From: Streptomyces durocortorensis | Lineage (GTDB): Bacteria; Actinomycetota; Actinomycetes; Streptomycetales; Streptomycetaceae | Reading direction: 5' to 3' | Assembly: GCF_016901035.1 (NCBI RefSeq) | Contig: NZ_JAFEUF010000028.1 | Coordinates: forward strand, 1 to 47,981 | Length of the DNA: 47,981 nucleotides | Shown here: positions 27,487 to 35,683 of the stretch, piece by piece | Position numbering within the stretch: position 1 is the stretch's first letter | How the letters are laid out: each line of letters begins with the position of its first letter | Translations under genes and position numbers: made by a program | The notes under the pieces: model-generated | Databases searched by the model: none | The model's input: the letters and a program-made list of their open reading frames with translations, nothing else | What the model was told of the DNA's origin: nothing

Positions 27487-27840
27487 TCACTCCGCGAGTC
27501 GGATCCGGATGCCCACCGTTCGATGTCCGGACCCCTTAAGCCGGCTGCCCAGCAAGCCGACCCGCGCGACGAGACCGTACTTGCGCTTCATCAGGTCGAG
27601 GTAGTGGACGGTGTCCTGGTCGGCGGGCAACTCGGCGACACCCGGCACAGGATCCCCCTTCGGAGTCCCCCGCCAGTCGCAGGGGGCGACGGTGACCCGG
27701 CCGCTGTTGCGGATCCGTTTGACCTTGCCGGCGTCGGCTGCGCTCCACACGGCCAGGCAGTCCCCGTCCTTCATCACCCACACCGGAGTGGGCACCGCCC
27801 GCCCGTCCCGGCGGAACGTCGTGAGAAGTAGGGCCGGTGT
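27487..27840 (-). pseudogene. PPOX/F420-dependent oxidoreductase, 5' end lost at IS remnant
   Basis: The frame encodes a flavin/F420-binding split-barrel protein: LLLTTFRRDGRAVPTPVWVM, then CLAVWSAADAGKVKRIRNSGRV, then TVHYLDLMKRKYGLVARVGLL. These are the usual PPOX-class segments in order. The family normally has 10-15 more residues and an ATG before LLLTTFRRDG. Here no in-frame ATG exists and the coding match stops at about 27840, exactly where the transposase remnant on the other strand begins. The GTG at 27795 leaves 102 aa without the first beta-strand. Insertion by the IS element is the likely cause. Confidence 0.7.
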
Positions 27841-28443
27841 CGGTGGGACAGGGAATGCTGGTGCCCATGGAAGACCCAGAGCAGCAGGACAGTGACGACG
27901 TAGAGCCGGACGACGCCTGGGCCTTGGACGGAACGTGGGAGGGAATCCTCACTGCGGTCCTTGCAGCCGCCGACGAGGGCAACGACATCGGCTGGACGGT
28001 ATCTGTGGACTCCACCGTCCGCCGGGCCCACCAGCACACAGCGGGAGCACGAAAAAGGGGGCGCCAGATCGGGCTGAGCCTGACGATCACGGGCTCGGAC
28101 GTTCCCGCGGCGGCCTGAGCACAAGGTGCGTCTTGCTAGCGACAGCCACGCTCGTCCGTTCCCGTTCCCGTCCCGTGCGATCCGGAGCCATCTCCGTCGG
28201 CGCGGGATCCGTGCCGCCATTCCCCAACCGTCCGACCAGGTAGGTCACCGACGGCGACGCGGTCGTGTGGGAAGCCCGCCTGCCACCTTCGACGCCGAGG
28301 CGTACAAGCGGCGCAATGCTGTCGCGCGATGCATCGCCCGGCTCAGGCAGTGGCGTGGTCTCGCAATGAGAACGGACAAGCTGGCCACTGTCTACCTGGC
28401 CGCACTCCATCTTGCTGCCATTCTCATCTGGGCCAGGCGATAG
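27837..28443 (+). mobile_element. IS5-family transposase remnant
   Basis: Three pieces of one transposase follow in order. Frame 1 (27837-28118) has LDGTWEGIL and VSVDSTVRRAHQHTAGARKRG, the region of the first catalytic Asp. Another frame has EPDDHGLGRSRGGLST. The last frame (about 28170-28443) has SRAIRSHLRRRGIRAAIPQP, then EAYKRRNAVARCIARLRQWRGLA, and the C-terminus LAAILIWARR. The central part with the second Asp and much of the N-terminus are missing. It therefore carries at least one frameshift and a deletion and cannot move on its own. Terminal repeats were not found. Confidence 0.8.
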
Positions 28444-28830
28444 ACCTCTGTCTCACCGATGGTCATCCGGCGCGCACTCGGGTCACGTGAGGTCCATGAC
28501 GGGGACCTTCAGCGAGTTCCCGTATGTGAGCCGGTCGTGGGCGCACGGCATTAAGGCCGGGCGCGGAGAGGGAAGGTCTCGCCGCCGGGCGGGGAGGCTC
28601 TGCGGTCAGACCAACAGAGGGGAAAGGGGTCGTTCAAGAGGTCCGGCCGTGGCGAATGGATCGCCACATCCGCGCCACACCCACTCTGCTTCGGGCGACA
28701 GTTAGCAGTGCAAGCCCTCACCACGTGTTCCTGTGCCACTGGACCAGCTCGACATCACCTGGAACAGTTCGAGCGACGCCAGCTGTTCGGTACCGGTCTA
28801 CAACACCCCATAGAGTGAGACCGGGGGCGA
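28444..28830. other. 387-bp gap between IS remnant and SUKH gene
   Basis: No gene or domain is recognised. An in-frame upstream extension of the SUKH reading frame crosses part of it but has no coding signature. A tandem pair of GAGACCGGGGGC (28817-28828, 28829-28840) leads into the hairpin that follows. Confidence 0.5.
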
Positions 28831-28868
28831 GACCGGGGGCGTGTCGTATATCTGATACGCCCCCGGTC
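28831..28868 (+). terminator. Strong hairpin directly before the SUKH gene
   Basis: GACCGGGGGCGT (28831-28842) and ACGCCCCCGGTC (28857-28868) form a perfect 12-bp stem with a 14-base AT-rich loop. It ends 27 bases before the ATG at 28896. It may terminate read-through from the left or act as a 5' UTR attenuator of the SUKH gene. Confidence 0.55.
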
Positions 28869-28895
28869 CAAGCCTTCAATCGGAATGTGAAGAGA

Positions 28896-29414
28896 ATGTG
28901 GATCGAGCGAATCACTGAGGCTACACACTGGGAGCCGCTTCGGCTCGACATTCCCTGGAAAAGCATCGAAGAAGATCTTGGTACTCAACTTCCCGAAGAT
29001 TACAAGAAGCTTGCCGAGACGTTCGGCAAGGGCGAATTCTCGGAGTTCTTGCGTGTTTTCACCGTCGATGCCACGAGGCAGTTCGACCTGGTCAGGATCT
29101 GGAAGAAGTATCTCGAGGGCGGCCCGGAGAGCGGCCCAGATCCCGCCTTCAAGCCCTACCGGATGTACCGGCCAGGTCGGCGCGGCCTCATTCCCTGGGC
29201 GTTCGGTGAGATGAAGTGCAGCTACTTCTGGCTAGCGTCCGCGGATGAGGATCCGGCGAGCTGGCCCATTGCCACACAGGGAGATCCGTATCCCTGGCAC
29301 GAAGTGAACATGTCCACTTCCGAGTTCGTCTGTCGAGTGCTGACCGATCCCGATTTCGAGCCGTTCTCGATCGCGAGGCCGTTTCCGCAGCCTGACTTCT
29401 ATCCGATGGACTGA
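28896..29414 (+). CDS. SMI1/KNR4 (SUKH) family protein, immunity-like
   Basis: The 172-aa cytosolic protein contains the SUKH opening WKSIEEDLGTQLPEDYKKLAETFGKGEF and the later aromatic, acidic C-terminal part (YFWLASADEDPASWPI; YPWHEVNMSTSEFVCRVL) typical of the superfamily. In bacteria many SUKH proteins neutralise polymorphic or contact-dependent toxins. The ATG at 28896 is used because upstream sequence lacks the fold. Base composition is visibly lower in GC than its neighbours, suggesting transfer. It stands alone between two IS5-family remnants, without a toxin gene in sight, so it looks like an orphan immunity gene. Confidence 0.75.
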   Translation: MWIERITEATHWEPLRLDIPWKSIEEDLGTQLPEDYKKLAETFGKGEFSEFLRVFTVDATRQFDLVRIWKKYLEGGPESGPDPAFKPYRMYRPGRRGLIPWAFGEMKCSYFWLASADEDPASWPIATQGDPYPWHEVNMSTSEFVCRVLTDPDFEPFSIARPFPQPDFYPMD

Positions 29415-29423
29415 AAAGTCATC

Positions 29424-29524
29424 TCATTTGGCGAGTCTGTGGTAGCAGATGAGTGTGCAGGCGATGCTGGTGAAGGCCAGGAAGTGATCGGCCTTGCGTT
29501 CGTATTTTAGCTCTGCCCAGCGCG
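29424..29524 (-). mobile_element. C-terminal fragment of a second IS5-type transposase
   Basis: Read on the minus strand, this stretch gives RWAELKYERKADHFLAFTSI followed by ACTLICYHRLAK and a stop at 29424-29426. That is the familiar C-terminus of a Streptomyces IS5-family (IS1647-like) transposase. Only about 33 codons remain, and the left edge (GAAAAGTCATCTC) probably contains the old element end. It is of a different subgroup from the remnant at 27837-28443. Confidence 0.7.
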
Positions 29525-29525
29525 C

Positions 29526-29795
29526 CTACTCGAGGTCTATGGCCGAGTCCGCCGAGGACTCACGGCCCATCGCCTCGGACGGCGTGGCCTTGATGCTGCC
29601 CGGAGCCCAGCCAAGGACTCCCTCGAAGCTTCGGGCAACAATCGGGGTGGGCAGGTCCCCACGGTCGCCTTCGAAGGTCCTGAAGGTCGCCTCACTCAGC
29701 CAGGTGCGGCGCGCGAGTTCACATTCCGAGATGCCTTCGGCCTCACGTAACTCGATGGGGGCTCTCGCCAGCCGCACAGATTCCTCTCGGCTCAT
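29526..29795 (-). CDS. Small helix-turn-helix protein, possibly truncated
   Basis: The 89-aa product contains a XRE-like HTH: LREAEGISECELARRTWLSEATFRTFEGDRG, followed by VARSFEGVLGWAPGSIKAT, the usual end of a Cro/CI-type domain. The final residues after that are nondescript, and the stop lies only a few bases from the transposase fragment at 29524, so the original C-terminus may have been replaced by the insertion. No antitoxin partner gene is adjacent. Ribosome site is weak. Confidence 0.55.
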   Translation of the reverse strand: MSREESVRLARAPIELREAEGISECELARRTWLSEATFRTFEGDRGDLPTPIVARSFEGVLGWAPGSIKATPSEAMGRESSADSAIDLE

Positions 29796-29974
29796 GACCG
29801 CAGTGTGTCGCAGAGCCCAGGCTGGGACAGCCTGCTGACTTTTTCGCCCTCACCATGCAACCGGCGATCGTCACCAGCCCTGACCTGCACGCCAATCCCA
29901 TGACAGAGTCAGATATCAGACAACGAATCGCATACCGCCCTCTGAGACCGTGACCCGACTCGGGCGATCACCGA

Positions 29975-30349
29975 CTACTGCTCGACCTGCATGCGACGGA
30001 CCAAACGACCCTCGAACTCGTACACATGACGGACCTCCTCTCGAGCAAGAACGGAACCGCCCGGGTCGCGAGCCACCAGTCTGACCACGACTTCGATCCG
30101 GCCGTCGCCCCGTTCCCGAAACTGCACAGGCGTGAGAGACAGCCGAAGCTGAGCCCACTGGCGAATCCAGTAGTCGCGGACCGACGCCCGTCCTTCGAGG
30201 TGCCCGCCTTCCCAGCCGTTGGGCCACTGGACATCGGCAGTCATGGCCGCGAGGACCCGATCGATCTCGCGGGCGTTGAACGCCTCGTACAGCTCGCGGA
30301 GCTCCCGCGATCGGGCGGACGTCGACGGCCTGTCGTCACTGTGGAGCAC
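29975..30349 (-). CDS. NTF2-like (SnoaL/ketosteroid isomerase-fold) protein
   Basis: The 124-aa protein, from a GTG at 30349 with AGGA just upstream, has the NTF2-like cone fold pattern: LRELYEAFNAREIDRVLAAMTADVQW, GREASVRDYW-like GRASVRDYWIRQWAQL, and the C-terminal strands VVVRLVARDPGGSVLAREEV and VYEFEGRLVRRMQV. Members act as isomerases, cyclases or small-ligand binders; specificity cannot be told. It is the last gene of the long minus-strand block that begins at 36912, separated from the SDR gene by about 90 bp. Confidence 0.75.
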   Translation of the reverse strand: MLHSDDRPSTSARSRELRELYEAFNAREIDRVLAAMTADVQWPNGWEGGHLEGRASVRDYWIRQWAQLRLSLTPVQFRERGDGRIEVVVRLVARDPGGSVLAREEVRHVYEFEGRLVRRMQVEQ

Positions 30350-30438
30350 TGAATCATCCTCTCGCCAGAACGCGCGTGCTGCGCTGGTGCTGCGGGCTCG
30401 ACGTCGCCGACCTTCGCGATCGTCAGCGGCCGAGCGGG

Positions 30439-30969
30439 TCACAGTCCACCAGCCGCTCGGATGCTGGCTCCGGTGACATAGCTGGCCTCGGAGCCGAGCA
30501 GCCAGACGATGGCCGGAGCGATCTCGTCGGGCTCTCCGGCTCGGCCCAACGGGATACGTGCGGCAGCGCGCCCGGCGCGGTCCGGATCCCCGGCATCGGC
30601 GTGGATCCTCGTGTGCACCGTGCCCGGCGCCACGGCATTGACCCGGATCCCTTGATCGGCGACCTCCTTGGCGAGTCCCACGGTCATCGCTTCGACCCCG
30701 GCCTTGGCTGCGGCGTAGTGGACGTAGTCGTGTGCCGTCACGTCGCCGGCCACGGCGACGGCTCTCACGCCGTGGTCCTGTGCTGCTGCGGCTGCCCTCT
30801 CGGCGGCAGCGCGGTCGTCGCGGTAGCCGACGATCAAGTCGTGTCCTGCACGCGCCAGGTGCGCGACGGTGGCGGCGCCGATCCCTCGCGCCCCGCCTGT
30901 GACGATCGTGAGCGGACGGACTGCCGGTGGCACGGGTCGTCCCGCGGGTCGGCTTCGTGTGTCACTCAT
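30439..30969 (-). CDS. Short-chain dehydrogenase with internal deletion
   Basis: The product has only 176 aa, against about 245-250 for classical SDR enzymes. The cofactor motif VTGGARGIGAATVAHLARAG is intact, as are the C-terminal parts: HYAAAKAGVEAMTVGLAKEV (YxxxK), IRVNAVAPGTVHT and ASYVTGASI. After AVAGDVTAHD the sequence jumps directly to YVHYAAAK. The ~70 residues in between, which carry NNAG and the catalytic Ser, are missing in frame. Catalysis is therefore very unlikely. It is a decayed gene, or possibly a deletion in assembly. The ATG at 30969 overlaps the ABC gene stop by 8 bp. Confidence 0.75.
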   Translation of the reverse strand: MSDTRSRPAGRPVPPAVRPLTIVTGGARGIGAATVAHLARAGHDLIVGYRDDRAAAERAAAAAQDHGVRAVAVAGDVTAHDYVHYAAAKAGVEAMTVGLAKEVADQGIRVNAVAPGTVHTRIHADAGDPDRAGRAAARIPLGRAGEPDEIAPAIVWLLGSEASYVTGASIRAAGGL

Positions 30970-32734
30970 GGTTGTCAGTCCCCTCGTGGCTGGTGTCTGC
31001 ACTCCAGGTTTCCCAGAGGGCTGCGTAGGAGGTCGCGGTGGTGACGAGGTGGTCGTGGTGGCCGAGCTCGGTGATGCGGCCCCCTTCCATGATGGCGATG
31101 CGGTCAGCGTCTCGGGCTGTCTGGAGTCGGTGGGCCACGGCGATGATGGTGCGGCCCTGGATGGTGGCGGCGAGGGCTAGTTCGGTGCGGCGAGCGGTCG
31201 TCGGGTCCAGCAGGGCGGTGGCCTCGTCGAGGACGAGGGTGTGGGGATTGGCGAGCAGGACTCGGGCGAGCGCGACGTGCTGGGCCTGGGCGCCGCCGAG
31301 CCGATGGGTGCCGAGGTCGGTGTCGAGCCCGTCGGGGAGGTCGTCGAACCAGTCTGCGCCGAGGACGTCGAGGGCCTCGAGGAGCTCGGCGTCGGTGGCG
31401 TGAGGTGCCGCGATGGTGAGGTTGTCGCGCAGCGGGTCGGCGAACACGTGGTGCTCCTGGGTCACCAGGACGATGTGCTGGCGAAGCTGCTCGGGTGCGA
31501 GGTCGGCGACGTCCGCACCGCCCACGGTGACCCTCCCTGATCGGGGACGGTCGATGCCGGCGATGAGGCGACCCAGGGTGGTCTTGCCTGCTCCCGACGT
31601 CCCCACGACGGCGAGACGCTCGCCGGCCCGGACGTCGAGGTCGACACCGTGGAGGACGTCGGCCCCGTCGTAGGCGTAGCGGACGTCGGTGACGACGATG
31701 TCCTGGTCGGTGGGGACGGCCGTGACGCCCTCGGCGCTGCGTCGTGGCGGTTCCGCTGACGAGGCGAGGCCCTCGATGCGGGCGAACGAGGCGGCGCTGC
31801 TCTGCAAAGTCTCCACCCAGATCAGGATCGTGTCGATCGGGGTGGTGAGCTGGCGCAGGTAGAGGACGACCGCGACGACGGTGCCGAGGCTGAGCCGGTG
31901 GTCGAGGTAGAGCAGGCCGCCCACGCCGAACGCGGCGCCGACGGCAAGAGCGGTGGAGGCGTCGATGGTCGAAAAGAACACGCTCCGCAGGCGAAGGGTG
32001 CGCAGCTGGGCGGCTGTCGCGGCAGCGATCGCGGACGAGCAGTCGGCGGCCCGCCGCTCCTGCAGGCCGAGCGCTTCCACCGTCCGGGCGCCGGCGGCGG
32101 TGCCGGCCAGGACGTCGGCGACCTCGGCATGCGCGGCTGCCTGGGCCAGATAGGCCGACCGGGCGCGGCGCAGGTACCAGCGCAGGACCACGGGGATGGC
32201 GACGAGTGCGACCAGTCCGACGGCGCCCAGCACGGGGGAGAGCAGGACGACGGCGACGATGATGATCAGCGCCTGGGCAAGGGCGAACACCATCTCTGGC
32301 GCGGCGTCGCGCAGAGCGAACGACACCAGGCCGGCGTCGGTCGTGGCACGTGAGGTCAGGTCGCCGGTGCCGGCCCCTTCGACTGCTCGTGCAGGGATCC
32401 GCATGAGCCGGTCGGCCAGCTGCTCGCGCAGTCGGGCGGCGGTCCGTTCGCCGAACCGGTAGCCCAGGCGGCGGGCCTGGTGCCCGATCAGGAGCTGCGC
32501 GGCCGCGGCAAGCACCACGAGGAGGCCCAACCGGTCGATGGTCGCGACGCCGGCCCCGGCCTGCACCTCGTTGACGATCTGCCCGAGCAGCCACGGCCCG
32601 ACCAGACCTGCGCCCGCCGCCGCGCAGTTGGCGAGGAGCACGGCGATGAATGCTGCGCGGTCGGAGCGGATGAGCCGCCACGCAGCACGGCGGACCTCGC
32701 CGGGCTCTGCCACCGGCAACGGCTGCGCGCTCAT
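30962..32734 (-). CDS. ABC exporter half, intact Walker motifs, altered signature
   Basis: A 590-aa half-transporter: a six-helix exporter membrane domain (about residues 20-310) and a C-terminal ATPase (about 345-580). The ATPase has Walker A GTSGAGKTT, Q-loop VTQEHHVF, Walker B with catalytic Glu (TLVLDEATALLD, Glu about 504), and H-loop His (AVAHRL, about 535). The signature motif is changed from LSGGQ to LGGAQAQHV (about 479-483). Its partner, encoded just upstream with an ATGA overlap, has the opposite pattern, so they should form a heterodimer with one working ATP site. Substrate unknown; the adjacent TetR and hydrolase genes suggest a toxic small molecule. Confidence 0.87.
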   Translation of the reverse strand: MSAQPLPVAEPGEVRRAAWRLIRSDRAAFIAVLLANCAAAGAGLVGPWLLGQIVNEVQAGAGVATIDRLGLLVVLAAAAQLLIGHQARRLGYRFGERTAARLREQLADRLMRIPARAVEGAGTGDLTSRATTDAGLVSFALRDAAPEMVFALAQALIIIVAVVLLSPVLGAVGLVALVAIPVVLRWYLRRARSAYLAQAAAHAEVADVLAGTAAGARTVEALGLQERRAADCSSAIAAATAAQLRTLRLRSVFFSTIDASTALAVGAAFGVGGLLYLDHRLSLGTVVAVVLYLRQLTTPIDTILIWVETLQSSAASFARIEGLASSAEPPRRSAEGVTAVPTDQDIVVTDVRYAYDGADVLHGVDLDVRAGERLAVVGTSGAGKTTLGRLIAGIDRPRSGRVTVGGADVADLAPEQLRQHIVLVTQEHHVFADPLRDNLTIAAPHATDAELLEALDVLGADWFDDLPDGLDTDLGTHRLGGAQAQHVALARVLLANPHTLVLDEATALLDPTTARRTELALAATIQGRTIIAVAHRLQTARDADRIAIMEGGRITELGHHDHLVTTATSYAALWETWSADTSHEGTDNHE

Positions 32735-35052
32735 GCCTGGATCTCGGGGTCGTGGGCGCTGGTGACCGGTCGTCCGCGGTGGACCAGAGCGGCGTAGGCG
32801 GGGTTGGCCAGCAAGGCGGTGTGGGTGCCGCTTGCGACCACCCGGCCGTCGGCGAGCAGGTGCACCACGTCGGCTCCTTGCAGCACGAGCGCGGACGTCG
32901 AGGTGACCAATGTGGTCTTGCCGCGACGGTGGTGGGTGAGGCGGTCGACGACGGTGGCCTCCGTGGCAGCGTCGAGCGCCGAGGTCGGGTCCACCGCGAG
33001 CAGGACGGTCGGGTCGGCGATCGTCGCCCGAGCGAGCCGGACGCGTTGGCGTTGACCGCCGGAGAGGTTCCGTCCCCCGGAGTCGATCCTCGACCCCAGG
33101 CCCTCGGGCAGGCCCCGCACCACGTCGTCGGCGGCGGCGGTGTGCAGCGCGTCCAGGATCGCAGCCTCACCGAGGTCGGCGACGTCGAGGCGACCGGCCA
33201 CCACCTGGGCCAGGGACCCGGCGAACAGGGCGGCGTCGTTGTCGGCCACCAGCACCTGCTTGTGCAGCTGGGCGGGATCGAGCTCGGAGGTCGGCTGCCC
33301 GGCCCAGGTGGCACCTGGGCGGAAGCCGCCGAGCCGGTCGACGAGGGCCACGGCGTCGGAGTACTGGGCGGTGGCGACCGCAGCGAACGTCCCCGGTGCG
33401 ATCCGCAGCCCGGAGGCCTCGTCGATCAGGTCTCCACGCCCCGGGGGCACCGCCGAGCCGGTGCTGTCGGGGCGCACGTCAAGGAAGTCGGTCACCCGAC
33501 GTGCGGCCACGAGAGCCTGGCTGAGATCGAGCGCGCCCTCGATGAAGGAGGCCACCGGCACCGCCAGCACCGCGGCGTAGCCGGCGACCGCGACCAGTTC
33601 GCCCACCGTGATGCTGCCCTCGACCGCGAGCCGGGCGGCCAGCCACACCACCACTGCGGAGAACAGTGTCGGCAGCCCCAGACCGGCTGCCTGGATCACG
33701 CTCGTGACGCGGCCGACCCGATAGCCGTGCTGCAGCAGCCGCTGTGACTCGGCGCGGAAACGGTCGGCGTAGACCGCTTTTCCGCCCAAGCCGTTCAGGA
33801 CGCCCAGCCCCGCGACGATGTCCACGATGCGACCCGTCACTCGGCTCTGCTGCTCGCGATACGGCGTACCGACCGTCCGGAGCCGGCGCGTCGCCGGGCC
33901 CACGACCAGGGCCAGGACCGGAACCCCCGCCAGCACGACCACAGCCAGTAGCACGGAGATCCGCAACAGCAGCACCGCGATCACCACGTAGGCGAGCACC
34001 GCACCGACTCCCGGCCCGGTCGCAGTGAGGCTGCGCCCGATCGTCCACGCGTCCCCACCTCCGATGGCCACGACCTCCCCGGTGAGCGCGCGACGCGCCA
34101 TCGTGTCTCCCAGACGGATGCCGTGGGCGTTCACCTCTGACACCGTCCGCAGCGCCGCATCCATGCGCACCCGGGTCATGGTGCGATGCCGCCAGATGCT
34201 CAGGCCCGCCAGGACGCCCCCGACCAGGAGCAGGACAGCCGTCCACCCCAGCACCACGTTCTGCTGGCTCTTCGCGAGGCTGTCGATCGCACGGGACAGC
34301 ACGTACGGCGGTAGGGCGAGCCCCATCATCCAGGCGCTGCCGAGCACCGCTCCGAGCGTGACCCGGCCGCGCTGCCGGGACACGAGCCACGCCAAGTACG
34401 ACCACGGCCCACGGGTGTGGGGGCGCCGCGGCGGCACGGTGCTCCGGCGCATGTGTCGGCGTCCCCATGCCTTGCCCGTCCGGACCACGACGACCAGCAG
34501 CACGGCGAGAAGTGCGGCGGAGGTCGCCGGGACGAGGTCCAGAGGCAGCGTGTAGCTCATCACGACCCGAGCCGCAGCATCGATGAGGAAGGCCAGTCCG
34601 AAGCCCCAGGTCATGCCCCGCATCGCTCGCCGAAAGGTCTCGCTCGTCTCCCAGGACCGGTGCCAGTCCTCGGCCGGCGCCGGGGGCATGAAACCGACGG
34701 TCGCCGTGAAGACGAGCGGTCGTGCCCGCAGCAGCGACAGCAGGACCCAAACTCCGACGAAGCCGGTCAGATAGCTCTCGCGGGCCATCAGGAGCCGCGA
34801 GTCGGCAGTCATGAGGCCGATCGCAGTCCCGACGGTGATGAGCCCGAGAACGAAGAGGCTCGCCCCGGGGACGCGCCGCCGAAGGACCAGGCCGGCGCTC
34901 AGGCGGAGCATGGGCAGGGCGGCCCCGGTGAGGAGCGCTGTCCAGACGGATGCGCCCAGTGCGCGGAGCACGTAGTAGGACGCGAGCGGGACGACGAGGT
35001 CGATGAGGAGGAAGCCGGTGAAGGCGGCCGGACCGCTTCTCGGGGCCCTCAT
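32731..35052 (-). CDS. VC0807-domain/ABC exporter fusion with degenerate ATPase
   Basis: The 773-aa protein is longer than a normal half-exporter. Residues ~1-205 form a separate membrane domain resembling VC0807-family proteins (LLIDLVVPLASYYVLRALG; TADSRLLMARESYLTGFVGV; DWHRSWETSETFRRAMR). Residues ~220-515 are an ABC exporter membrane domain and ~530-765 an ATPase. The P-loop is lost (FAAVATAQYSDAVALVD), the catalytic Glu is Pro (AVDPTSALD, about 689) and the H-loop His is gone (LVTSTSAL). Yet the signature LSGGQRQRVRLARA (about 663) is perfect. It would supply the signature to its partner's Walker motifs. The start ATG overlaps the TetR gene stop (ATGA). Confidence 0.85.
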   Translation of the reverse strand: MRAPRSGPAAFTGFLLIDLVVPLASYYVLRALGASVWTALLTGAALPMLRLSAGLVLRRRVPGASLFVLGLITVGTAIGLMTADSRLLMARESYLTGFVGVWVLLSLLRARPLVFTATVGFMPPAPAEDWHRSWETSETFRRAMRGMTWGFGLAFLIDAAARVVMSYTLPLDLVPATSAALLAVLLVVVVRTGKAWGRRHMRRSTVPPRRPHTRGPWSYLAWLVSRQRGRVTLGAVLGSAWMMGLALPPYVLSRAIDSLAKSQQNVVLGWTAVLLLVGGVLAGLSIWRHRTMTRVRMDAALRTVSEVNAHGIRLGDTMARRALTGEVVAIGGGDAWTIGRSLTATGPGVGAVLAYVVIAVLLLRISVLLAVVVLAGVPVLALVVGPATRRLRTVGTPYREQQSRVTGRIVDIVAGLGVLNGLGGKAVYADRFRAESQRLLQHGYRVGRVTSVIQAAGLGLPTLFSAVVVWLAARLAVEGSITVGELVAVAGYAAVLAVPVASFIEGALDLSQALVAARRVTDFLDVRPDSTGSAVPPGRGDLIDEASGLRIAPGTFAAVATAQYSDAVALVDRLGGFRPGATWAGQPTSELDPAQLHKQVLVADNDAALFAGSLAQVVAGRLDVADLGEAAILDALHTAAADDVVRGLPEGLGSRIDSGGRNLSGGQRQRVRLARATIADPTVLLAVDPTSALDAATEATVVDRLTHHRRGKTTLVTSTSALVLQGADVVHLLADGRVVASGTHTALLANPAYAALVHRGRPVTSAHDPEIQA

Positions 35053-35658
35053 CGTGGCTCCGTGGCCTGCAGTGCACGTCGGACGATGGTGACCAGGTGC
35101 TCGGCGTGGCCTCGTGGGTCAGCCGTCGGGTCGCAGGCGGCGCGGGCCGCGGCGGCGTCGATCGACGCCCGCATCGTCATGGCCAGCACCCCGGCGTCCA
35201 CATCCGCGGCCTCACCCGTCGCCTGCCCTCGCTCGATCAGCTCTCGCAGGTGGGCACTCAGGGGATCCTCGCCTCCCGGGGGGCCGTCCGCAGGTCGCAT
35301 GTTCGCCGCCACCTCCATGACTGCGCGCACGTGCCTCGGATGGTCGGCGACGAAAGTGAGGTTGCTCCTGATGCAGGTCGCGAGCTCGCCGATCACCGAG
35401 TCGCTGTCGCCCGTCACCTGGCCGATCTGCCACCCGGCCTCGCGGTAGAGGGAGGTCACCACCTCGCTCAACAAGTCCTCCTCGGTAGGGAAGTGGCAGG
35501 TCACCACTCCGTTGCTGACGCCTGCGCGGCAGGCAACCTCGGCGACGGACGTGCCTGCGCAGCACGTCCACCGCGCAGTCGACCAGCTCGGCTTTCCGGG
35601 CCAAGCCGCCGGGCGACGGGGTGGGTGAAGGTGTCGTACGCAGGTGCGAATCTGACAC
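35049..35658 (-). pseudogene. TetR-family regulator with frameshift in the HTH region
   Basis: From a GTG at 35658 the frame gives LARKAELVDCAVDVLR, the first helix of a TetR domain, and then loses sense. The frame used from 35507 onward gives, when read back upstream, GTSVAEVACRAGVSNGVVTCHF and then PTEEDLLSEVV, the rest of a perfect TetR DNA-binding domain. The two join at about 35550-35562, so one base has been gained or lost. The remainder is a TetR ligand-binding domain of about 140 aa. If real, no full-length repressor is made and the downstream ABC genes would be deregulated; a sequencing error is possible. It lies 25 bp downstream of the DUF1330 gene. Confidence 0.7.
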
Positions 35659-35683
35659 CGCCGTCCTTACGGGGGCGACGACC

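Noticed and set aside
27176-27604. A 142-aa plus-strand ORF over the gap at 27135-27486.
   Set aside because: It has no domain, no ribosome site, and its second half is antisense to the PPOX gene.
28656-28895. The 80-residue upstream extension of the SUKH reading frame.
   Set aside because: It crosses the strong hairpin at 28831-28868 and lacks SUKH features; the ATG at 28896 matches the family start.
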